Source: Pseudomonadota bacterium (GTDB lineage Bacteria > Pseudomonadota > Gammaproteobacteria > Steroidobacterales > Steroidobacteraceae). Taken from it: a DNA stretch of 6,522 nucleotides. The stretch covers positions 1 through 6,522 of the forward strand of contig JAFAGC010000030.1 in assembly GCA_023423065.1 (NCBI GenBank). Direction: 5' to 3'. The notes beneath the pieces are model-generated. The model worked only from the letters and a program-made list of their open reading frames with translations, ran no database searches and was not told the DNA's origin. Position 1 is the first letter of the stretch, and each line of letters starts with the position of its first letter. Shown here piece after piece: positions 1 through 4,713 of the stretch. The position numbers and the translations under genes were made by a program.

Positions 1-149
1 ACGCGGTCCTGCGAGGCCGTGAGCTGATCGCGGTTCTCGAGCGCCTGGTTTATGGCGTTGTAACCGATCGCGCACATGATCGCGGAGATGAAGATCGCGA
101 TCACCACTTCGATGATCGTGATGCCGCGATTCTTCGTTCCGTTACACAT
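1..149 (-). CDS. gspJ: T2SS minor pseudopilin GspJ, N-terminal part only (runs off the left edge)
   Basis: The first 49 codons of a pseudopilin are visible. The protein begins MCNGTKNRG then ITIIEVVIAIF. This is a short basic leader ending in Gly9, a prepilin-peptidase cut before Ile10, Glu at +5, and a hydrophobic helix of about 20 residues. After the helix come residues NQALENRDQL, typical of GspJ. In the T2SS, GspJ is a minor pseudopilin that forms the tip complex with GspI, GspK and GspH in the inner membrane and periplasm. The assignment rests on this N-terminus and on position as fourth gene after gspG, gspH and gspI. The ATG shares one base with the gspI TGA stop (TGATG), which suggests translational coupling. 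One oddity is Ile rather than the usual Phe at +1 of the mature protein. The rest of the gene lies outside the window. Confidence 0.85.
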   Translation of the reverse strand, partial: MCNGTKNRGITIIEVVIAIFISAIMCAIGYNAINQALENRDQLTASQDR

Positions 150-790
150 CAGCGATCCGCCGCTCCGGGACCGGGGCCGGGTGTGGGCGCGGTTCCCGGC
201 TCGCCCGGCGGCGTCGCGGGAGATCCGGGCGGGTTGCCGGGTCCGCCTTGCTGCGCAGTGGGACCCGCGCCGCTCAGCGGGGCGGCGATCGGGGTACGCA
301 CACTCGAGGTCGACGAACCGATGACTCCGGAGACGGTCGTCATCCAGTTCAGCTTGTCGAGTTCGGTGCCGGCCGCCTTGCCCTCGTCGAAATCCTGGCG
401 GGTCGTCGCGCTTCCGGTGGAGCGCGGTCGGGTGTCGTCGACCATTTCCCCGGTGGGGCGCGTACGGATGTCGATGCGATACATGCCTTTCACCGGCAGT
501 TCGCTGACTTCTTCTTCCCACTGCCAGCGCATGCCACCCATTTCGGTGTTGCCGGTACGGCGTCCCTTGCCGGGTTTCTGCTCGCTGATGCGGATTTCGG
601 TCAGCCGGTTGAGGGCCACCCAGTCGGCCAGCGTCTTGTCCCGCAGATAGATGACGTTGCTCGCGGAGGAAGAGATGGTTCCGAGGAGTGCGCCGACCGA
701 GACGGCGACGATCGCGAGCGCGATCAGCACCTCGAGCAACGTGAAGCCGCGCGCGGTGCGATGGCGGAGGGGTTTCAACCTTGCGTTCAT
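149..790 (-). CDS. gspI: T2SS minor pseudopilin GspI with long Pro/Gly-rich C-terminal tail
   Basis: 213 residues from the ATG at 790, which overlaps the gspH stop by 4 bp (ATGA). This start leaves a 15-residue basic leader ending RTARG, then FTLLEVLIALAI with Glu at +5, the normal prepilin-peptidase site. A longer open frame reaches upstream to 1093 but runs under gspH and would bury the signal, so it is rejected. Residues 50-67 (RDKTLADWVALNRLTEIR) are the characteristic GspI segment after the helix. GspI is a minor pseudopilin that nucleates the tip complex with GspJ and GspK. The family is usually about 120-130 residues. Here residues about 116-146 look like an insertion, and residues 158-213 form a low-complexity tail rich in Pro, Gly, Ala and Thr with no close GspI counterpart that I know of. 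The family call is firm; the role of the tail is unknown. Confidence 0.92.
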   Translation of the reverse strand: MNARLKPLRHRTARGFTLLEVLIALAIVAVSVGALLGTISSSASNVIYLRDKTLADWVALNRLTEIRISEQKPGKGRRTGNTEMGGMRWQWEEEVSELPVKGMYRIDIRTRPTGEMVDDTRPRSTGSATTRQDFDEGKAAGTELDKLNWMTTVSGVIGSSTSSVRTPIAAPLSGAGPTAQQGGPGNPPGSPATPPGEPGTAPTPGPGPGAADR

Positions 791-1359
791 CTGCTTTTCG
801 CCATCCGGGGTGCGGGTCGCGCGGGCTCGGTTTCGCCCGGCATGACCAGCAGGATGTTGGTCTGCTCGTCGGTGAAGATGCGGGCGCGATCCTTGCCGCC
901 TTCGCGCTCCAGCGTCACCTCGAACGAGGACAGGTCGCCGTTGGCGAAGATCATTACCTGGGGCTTGAAGTCCTCGACGTCCTTCTTCTTCGTGTCGAGC
1001 ACGATGCGGCGACCTTCGACCACCATCGCGGGACGAATGCCGCGCGGAAGATTCCGCTCCCTGAGTGCGTCGTCTTCCTCGGCCGGGCGCCATTCGTTCG
1101 CGAGGATGTCGAACACGACGAACGAGTAGCTGGTCATGTTCGCGCGGAAACCGTAGTCGCGGGTCTGGAGTTCCGCCTGTTCGCGCACGTAGTTGAGGAG
1201 GGCGTCGAGACGCTGGGCTTCCTTCTCCAGCTCGGTGTCGCGGCGATCGCCGCCAAAAACCACGACCGCACCGGCCGCGACCAGGCCGATGATGAATACG
1301 ACGACGATGAGTTCGATCAGCGTGAAGCCGCGCCCGAACGCGCGTTTCGCGCGAGACAT
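787..1359 (-). CDS. gspH: T2SS minor pseudopilin GspH
   Basis: 190 residues. The chosen ATG at 1359 lies 4 bp after the gspG stop and gives a leader of 11 residues (MSRAKRAFGRG) followed by FTLIELIVVVFIIG, the prepilin-peptidase site plus membrane helix. The same frame stays open to 1458 inside gspG, but that start would put over 40 residues before the cut site. Residues about 34-62 form a polar helix and the rest a beta-rich periplasmic domain. It ends near a PQVMIFANGDLSSFEVTL segment that resembles the GspH C-terminal sheet. GspH caps the pseudopilus and links the tip complex to the GspG fibre. The basic tail (RPAPRMAKSR) is unremarkable. No strong Shine-Dalgarno is visible, so translation probably depends on ribosomes finishing gspG. 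It could be called GspH/FimT-like by domain; operon position favours GspH. Confidence 0.92.
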   Translation of the reverse strand: MSRAKRAFGRGFTLIELIVVVFIIGLVAAGAVVVFGGDRRDTELEKEAQRLDALLNYVREQAELQTRDYGFRANMTSYSFVVFDILANEWRPAEEDDALRERNLPRGIRPAMVVEGRRIVLDTKKKDVEDFKPQVMIFANGDLSSFEVTLEREGGKDRARIFTDEQTNILLVMPGETEPARPAPRMAKSR

Positions 1360-1363
1360 GTCG

Positions 1364-1804
1364 CTACTCGATATTCCAGTTGCCAATGTCAGCGGCTTCT
1401 CCTTCGCCACCTTCCTGGCCGTCGGCTCCGAGGGAGTAGAGGTCGTAGGCCTGGCCACGGGTGCCGGGGTACACGTACTGGTAAGGATTCCCCCACGGAT
1501 CCTTGCTGATCCGCTTGAGGTAGCCGCCTTCCTTCCAGTTGCGAATGGCCGGATCGTTCGGTTTCTGGACGAGCGAGGTCAGACCCAGGTCGGTGCTGGG
1601 GTAGACGTAATTGTCGAGCTTGAACATCGTCAGCGCGGTTTCGATGCCCTGGATGTCGGACTTTGCTTTGGCGACCCGAGCTTCCTCGACGCGGCCAAAG
1701 ACATTCGGCAGGATCAGCACCGCCAGCAAGCCGATGATCACGACGACCACCATGATCTCGATGAGCGTGAAGCCGCGGGCCAGGCGAAGAGAACGAAATT
1801 TCAT
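1364..1804 (-). CDS. gspG: T2SS major pseudopilin GspG
   Basis: 146 residues, the normal GspG length. The leader MKFRSLRLARG precedes FTLIEIMVVVVIIGLLAVL (cut after Gly11, Glu16 at +5, hydrophobic helix 12-32). Then come the signature PNVFGRVEEARVAKAKSDI, a DPWGNPYQY block at about 102-110, and the acidic C-terminal loop at 121-143 (DLYSLGADGQEGGEGE, ending DIGNW), which binds calcium in characterised GspG proteins. GspG polymerises into the pseudopilus that pushes folded substrates through the outer-membrane secretin. The ATG at 1804 is preferred over a TTG at 1843 because it has GGGGAA five bases upstream and gives a normal leader length. It is the first gene of gspGHIJ, transcribed away from rrtA, with a plausible extended -10 promoter at 1834-1842. 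gspC, D, E and F are not adjacent upstream and must lie elsewhere if the system is complete. Confidence 0.97.
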   Translation of the reverse strand: MKFRSLRLARGFTLIEIMVVVVIIGLLAVLILPNVFGRVEEARVAKAKSDIQGIETALTMFKLDNYVYPSTDLGLTSLVQKPNDPAIRNWKEGGYLKRISKDPWGNPYQYVYPGTRGQAYDLYSLGADGQEGGEGEAADIGNWNIE

Positions 1805-1833
1805 GAATTCCCCGTGGGGCAAAGCGGTGGCGG

Positions 1834-1842
1834 ATGATAGCA
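1834..1842 (-). promoter_or_regulatory. Candidate extended -10 promoter for gspGHIJ
   Basis: Reading the minus strand, TGCTATCAT occupies 1842 down to 1834. TATCAT matches TATAAT at five of six positions and is preceded by the TGn extension that can compensate for a weak -35; no good -35 hexamer is seen 16-18 bases upstream. Transcription would begin near 1827, giving a leader of about 23 bases that holds the gspG Shine-Dalgarno (GGGGAA, 1813-1808). The GGGG of that site faces a CCCC immediately upstream (CCCCACGGGG in the transcript), so mild occlusion is possible. The element lies next to the rrtA ATG, so the two divergent transcription units probably share control. Motif-based inference only. 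Confidence 0.45.
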
Positions 1843-1843
1843 A

Positions 1844-2473
1844 ATGAACGCTGAAACCCCCGCTACGGGGTCAGCCGGCGGGGTCCTCAGGTCGCTCAAT
1901 TGCGACCGGGCCTACGGGCTTGCCCTGCTGCTGGTCTGCGCGGGACTCGGATTGCTCGAACTGGGCGGTGAGACCGTCCGCCAGGCCTTGAGTTTCGACC
2001 GCGCCGCCATCGGTGGCGGCGAATGGTGGCGGCTCTTGAGCGCCCATTTCGTTCACCTGGACGCGGAACATACCGCGCTCAACGTGCTCGGCGTGGTCCT
2101 GATGTGGGCCCTGTTCGCGCGCGACTTCACCCCGTTGCGCTGGCTGGCTATCTATCTGTTCGCCGCGGCCAGCGTGAGCGCCGGGCTCTGGTTCTTCAGC
2201 CCCGAGGTCGAGTGGTACGTGGGCTCATCGGGTGCGCTGCATGGGGTCATGACGGCCGGGACGCTGGTGCATCTCGTGCGCCGCGATCTCGACGGCTGGA
2301 TTCTCGCGGCGTTCATCGTGGGGAAACTTTCCTACGAGCAGATTGCCGGGCAGATGCCGTTCGCGGGAGGCGCGAACACCATCGTCGATGCGCATCTTTA
2401 CGGCGCGATCGGTGGACTGCTTGGCGCGCTGGTGCTCGTGTTCGTCCTGAAGCGGCGCCCGCAATCGCTATAA
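1844..2473 (+). CDS. rrtA: Rhombosortase-type rhomboid intramembrane serine protease
   Basis: 209 residues with about six hydrophobic segments. Rhomboid landmarks are present in order: GGEWWRLLSAHFVHLDAEHTALN at 58-80 (the W-R and H-x-x-H...H-x-x-x-N pattern), the nucleophile motif GSSGALHG at 127-134 with Ser129 as likely catalytic serine, and DAHLYGAIGG at 182-191 with His184 as the partner histidine. The compact size, without extra domains, fits rhombosortase, which cleaves the C-terminal GlyGly-CTERM segment of exported proteins in the inner membrane of T2SS-bearing bacteria. The position back to back with gspGHIJ supports this. An in-frame TAG at 1838-1840 just before the ATG, and no other Met before residue 87, fix the start. 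A Shine-Dalgarno is poor (only GGCGGA about 9 bases upstream). A general rhomboid protease is the alternative; no GlyGly-CTERM substrate is in the window to confirm. Confidence 0.85.
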   Translation: MNAETPATGSAGGVLRSLNCDRAYGLALLLVCAGLGLLELGGETVRQALSFDRAAIGGGEWWRLLSAHFVHLDAEHTALNVLGVVLMWALFARDFTPLRWLAIYLFAAASVSAGLWFFSPEVEWYVGSSGALHGVMTAGTLVHLVRRDLDGWILAAFIVGKLSYEQIAGQMPFAGGANTIVDAHLYGAIGGLLGALVLVFVLKRRPQSL

Positions 2474-2474
2474 T
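2447..2474 (+). promoter_or_regulatory. Candidate fabD promoter with perfect TATAAT overlapping the rrtA stop codon
   Basis: TATAAT at 2469-2474 is a perfect -10 hexamer in a GC-rich setting, and its TAA is the rrtA stop. A weak -35 candidate, CTGAAG at 2447-2452, is spaced 16 bases away (three of six matches). The usual start distance puts +1 at 2481-2484; the first purine in that range is the A of the fabD ATG at 2484. The mRNA would therefore have zero to three leader bases. There is no Shine-Dalgarno in the 10-bp gap (CCGCGCCCC precedes ATG), which agrees with leaderless initiation, or with coupling to rrtA when read through. Confidence 0.55.
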
Positions 2475-2483
2475 CCGCGCCCC

Positions 2484-3437
2484 ATGACAAACAACCACCT
2501 TGCTTTTGTCTTCCCCGGCCAGGGATCGCAACAGGTCGGCATGCTCGCGAAACTCGCCGACGAATCGCCGGTCGTGCGCGCGACCTTCGCCGAAGCGTCC
2601 GACGTGCTCGGTTACGACCTGTGGCAACTGTGCAGCGCCGGTCCCGTCGAGGAACTGAATTCCACCGAGCGCACGCAGCCCGCGATGCTCGCCGCGGGCA
2701 TCGCCACCTGGCGCCTGTGGCAGGAACGGAACGCGCCGCAACCCGGCGTCGTCACGGGACACAGTCTCGGAGAATTCACGGCGCTGGTCGCCGCCGGCGT
2801 GCTCGATTTCAAGACCTGCGTCGATCTCGTCCGCTTTCGCGGGCAGGTCATGCAGGCGGCCGTGCCCGCCGGTACGGGCGCGATGGCGGCCTTGTTAGGC
2901 CTCGAGGACGCCGACGTCGAAGCGGCCTGCCGCGAGGCGAGCGCGCAGGGCGGCGTCGTCGAAGCGGTGAACTTCAACTCTCCCGGCCAGGTGGTGATCG
3001 CGGGCGAACGTGCGGCCGTGCTGCGCGCGATCGACGCCGCCAAGGCGCGCGGCGCCAAGCGAGCGCTCGAACTACCCGTCAGCGTGCCGTCGCACAGCAG
3101 CCTCATGAAGCCGGCCGGCGAGCGTCTCGGCGGGAAGCTCGCGTCGACGACTTTCGACAAACCGTCCATCCGCTACGTGAGCGCGGTCGACGCGCAGGAG
3201 CACTCGGACCCCGACGACATTCGCGCGCTGCTCGTCCGTCAGCTCTCGAGTCCCGTGCGCTGGACTTCGACCGTCGCGGCGCTGACCGCGAGCGGCATCC
3301 GCCAGGTGGTCGAGTGTGGCCCGGGACAGGTGCTCGCCGGACTCGTCAAACGCATCGAGCGCGGACGCGATACACAGACCTTCGTGTTGGAGACGCCCGA
3401 AAACTTCGCTGCTGCCGCCACCGCGGTCGTGGCCTGA
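2484..3437 (+). CDS. fabD: Malonyl-CoA:ACP transacylase FabD
   Basis: 317 residues, close to the roughly 310 of the family. It moves malonyl from CoA to holo-ACP in the cytoplasm, supplying the extender unit of type II fatty-acid synthesis. Visible motifs are FPGQGSQ at 10-16 (oxyanion region, Gln13), GHSLGE at 92-97 with nucleophile Ser94, Arg119 (FRGQ, binds the malonyl carboxylate), the FNSPGQVVIAG block at 164-174, VPSHSSLM with catalytic His204, and ECGPGQVLAGLVKRI near the C-terminus. It starts 10 bp after rrtA and is followed by fabG after 16 bp, so it heads the fab transcription unit. The start codon lacks a Shine-Dalgarno. In many gammaproteobacteria fabH lies immediately upstream; here it does not. 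No sign of damage. Confidence 0.97.
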   Translation: MTNNHLAFVFPGQGSQQVGMLAKLADESPVVRATFAEASDVLGYDLWQLCSAGPVEELNSTERTQPAMLAAGIATWRLWQERNAPQPGVVTGHSLGEFTALVAAGVLDFKTCVDLVRFRGQVMQAAVPAGTGAMAALLGLEDADVEAACREASAQGGVVEAVNFNSPGQVVIAGERAAVLRAIDAAKARGAKRALELPVSVPSHSSLMKPAGERLGGKLASTTFDKPSIRYVSAVDAQEHSDPDDIRALLVRQLSSPVRWTSTVAALTASGIRQVVECGPGQVLAGLVKRIERGRDTQTFVLETPENFAAAATAVVA

Positions 3438-3453
3438 ACGGAAACAGGAACGC

Positions 3454-4197
3454 ATGCTGCAAACGAATCTTCAGAATGAAGTCGCGCTCGTCACGGGCGC
3501 CTCCCGCGGAATCGGCCAGGCGATCGCCAAGGCGCTGGCCGGCGCTGGAGCCAAGGTCATCGGCACCGCGACTTCGGAAGCCGGCGCCACTAACATCAGT
3601 TCGTGGCTTGGAAGCAACGGCCGGGGCGCGGTCCTGGACGTAGGTAGTTCCGCGTCCATCGACGCGCTGCTGGCCGATCTCGACGCGAAAGGCGAGATGC
3701 CGACGATCCTCGTCAACAACGCGGCGATCACGCGCGACATGCTGCTGCTGCGCATGAAACCCGAGGACTGGGACGCGGTGATCGCGACCAATCTGACGAG
3801 CGTCTTCCGCCTCTCGAAAGGTTGTTTGAAGCGGATGATGAAGGAGCGGCGCGGCCGGATCGTTTCGCTGACGTCCATCGTCGGTCTCACCGGCAATCCC
3901 GGACAGGCCAACTACGCGGCCGCCAAGGCCGGAATCCTCGGTTTCACGAAGTCCCTGGCGAAGGAAATCGCCTCGCGCGGCGTCACGGTGAACGCCGTCG
4001 CGCCGGGATTCATCGATACGGACATGACCCGCGCGCTCAACGAGGAGCAGCGGACGGCGCTCACCGCGCAGGTTCCGATGGCGCGCCTCGGCAGCGTGGA
4101 CGACATCGCCGCGGCCGTGCTTTTCCTGTGCTCACCCGCCGCGAGTTACATCACGGGCGAAACGCTGCACGTGAACGGCGGGATGTACATGGCCTGA
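3454..4197 (+). CDS. fabG: 3-oxoacyl-ACP reductase FabG
   Basis: 247 residues, the normal length for this short-chain dehydrogenase. It reduces beta-ketoacyl-ACP to (R)-3-hydroxyacyl-ACP with NADPH, the first reduction of each elongation cycle. The Rossmann glycine motif is TGASRGIG at 14-21. NNAAIT lies at 88-93, where most family members have NNAGIT. The catalytic tetrad is Asn113, Ser141, Tyr154 and Lys158 (YAAAK). Arg132 and Arg175 match the arginines that dock ACP in the E. coli enzyme. APGFIDTDM at 183-191 and the terminal NGGMYMA are typical. The ATG at 3454 has AGGAA at 3446-3450 just upstream; the frame is open further back through fabD, but those starts would add a non-homologous extension. 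It is 16 bp after fabD and probably co-transcribed with it. Confidence 0.97.
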   Translation: MLQTNLQNEVALVTGASRGIGQAIAKALAGAGAKVIGTATSEAGATNISSWLGSNGRGAVLDVGSSASIDALLADLDAKGEMPTILVNNAAITRDMLLLRMKPEDWDAVIATNLTSVFRLSKGCLKRMMKERRGRIVSLTSIVGLTGNPGQANYAAAKAGILGFTKSLAKEIASRGVTVNAVAPGFIDTDMTRALNEEQRTALTAQVPMARLGSVDDIAAAVLFLCSPAASYITGETLHVNGGMYMA

Positions 4198-4241
4198 GAG
4201 TGCCCCGGTAAAGGTCGTATCGGCCCAGAATCGTTGGGTCT

Positions 4242-4270
4242 TTGCAACAGGCAAATCCTCGAAATACAAA
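4242..4270 (+). promoter_or_regulatory. Candidate upstream promoter for acpP (P1)
   Basis: TTGCAA at 4242-4247 and TACAAA at 4265-4270 are separated by exactly 17 bases, each matching four of six consensus positions. The surrounding stretch 4253-4290 is clearly richer in A than the coding regions, as promoters often are. The TTTGC at 4241-4245 and GCAAA at 4251-4255 also form a small inverted repeat overlapping the -35. Low confidence: chance matches are common in AT-rich DNA. Confidence 0.3.
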
Positions 4271-4298
4271 CAAAAACAAGCACTCACAATTTGACAGC

Positions 4299-4328
4299 AT
4301 GGCAGCGGGCAAAGTGTTGCCCTAGAAT
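4299..4328 (+). promoter_or_regulatory. Candidate proximal promoter for acpP (P2)
   Basis: TAGAAT at 4323-4328 matches the -10 consensus at five of six positions. ATGGCA at 4299-4304, 18 bases upstream, is a four-of-six -35. A perfect TTGACA at 4291-4296 is nearby but lies 26 bases from TAGAAT, too far for a standard sigma-70 pairing. Transcription would begin near 4335 and leave a leader of about 65 bases. A dedicated promoter is expected because ACP is needed in large amounts and this is the longest gap in the fab cluster. Confidence 0.4.
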
Positions 4329-4346
4329 ACGCGCCCGCTGCGCGCT

Positions 4347-4360
4347 CCCTCCGGGGAGGG
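4347..4360 (+). other. Small inverted repeat in the acpP 5' leader
   Basis: CCCTC at 4347-4351 pairs with GAGGG at 4356-4360 around a CGGG loop. A run of A follows, not T, so this is not an intrinsic terminator on the plus strand. It would form a short hairpin in the leader of an acpP transcript from the proximal promoter, upstream of the GAGGG ribosome site at 4385-4389. A role in mRNA stability is possible but unproven. Confidence 0.3.
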
Positions 4361-4399
4361 CCGCAGTCAAAAAACTTTCCTATTGAGGGCGAATCAGAA

Positions 4400-4639
4400 A
4401 TGAGCACGGTGGAACAACAGGTCAAGGCGATCGTCGCCGAACAGTTGGGCGTCAAGGCTGAGCAGGTAGTGAATGACGCTTCGTTCGTCGATGACCTTGG
4501 GGCCGATTCGCTCGATACGGTCGAGTTGGTGATGGCGCTCGAGGAAGAATTCGAAATCGAAATTCCGGACGAAGATGCCGAGAAGATCACGACCGTCAGC
4601 CAGGCGATCACCTACATCTCCGATCGTCGCAAGTCCTGA
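4400..4639 (+). CDS. acpP: Acyl carrier protein AcpP
   Basis: 79 residues, very acidic, the normal size. AcpP carries the growing acyl chain on a 4'-phosphopantetheine arm and delivers it to FabD, FabG, FabF and many other partners. The attachment motif is DDLGADSLDTVEL, with Ser37 in DSL as the modified residue. The acidic recognition helix II follows (ELVMALEEEFEIEIPDEDAE), and the C-terminal helix contains ITTVSQAITYI. The start is supported by the family length, with GAGGG at 4385-4389 about 10 bases upstream. It sits between fabG (202 bp away, with its own promoter region) and fabF (74 bp away), the usual order. Nothing is missing or unusual in the protein. Confidence 0.98.
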   Translation: MSTVEQQVKAIVAEQLGVKAEQVVNDASFVDDLGADSLDTVELVMALEEEFEIEIPDEDAEKITTVSQAITYISDRRKS

Positions 4640-4644
4640 GTTTC

Positions 4645-4680
4645 ATTCCGCGGAGGCGCGCCCAGGAATGGTCCCGCGCC
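4645..4680 (+). other. Overlapping inverted repeats between acpP and fabF
   Basis: Two mutually exclusive stems can be drawn. ATTCC (4645-4649) pairs with GGAAT (4665-4669), enclosing the perfect palindrome GGCGCGCC (4655-4662). Alternatively GGCGCG (4655-4660) pairs with CGCGCC (4675-4680). No T-run follows, so an intrinsic terminator is unlikely. A hairpin here could protect the 3' end of an abundant short acpP mRNA or reduce read-through into fabF. Seen by eye; folding energy not computed. Confidence 0.3.
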
Positions 4681-4713
4681 CCATCCCATCGCCCTCATCA
4701 CTAAGAGGATAGT

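Noticed and set aside
791..1093. An upstream extension of gspI giving a 314-residue protein.
   Set aside because: It overlaps gspH and would put about 100 Arg-rich residues before the prepilin signal. The ATG at 790 with the ATGA overlap is normal for this operon.
741..1777. The 11-mer GTGAAGCCGCG occurs three times (741-751, 1322-1332, 1767-1777), resembling a dispersed repeat.
   Set aside because: On the minus strand it encodes the RGFT residues of the prepilin cleavage site in gspI, gspH and gspG. Shared protein motif and codon bias explain it.
3715..3732. FabG has NNAAIT in place of NNAGIT, perhaps an altered active site.
   Set aside because: It is a small conservative change, the catalytic Asn/Ser/Tyr/Lys set is complete, and Ala is tolerated at this position in this family.
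4224..4243. CCCA...TGGG followed by TCTTT after fabG, as a terminator.
   Set aside because: The stem is only four or five pairs with a poor T-run, too weak to call.
4291..4320. The perfect TTGACA at 4291-4296 as the acpP -35 box.
   Set aside because: At 16-18 bases downstream the sequence (GTGTTG region) does not resemble a -10. The nearest TAGAAT is 26 bases away, so it is kept only as an oddity.
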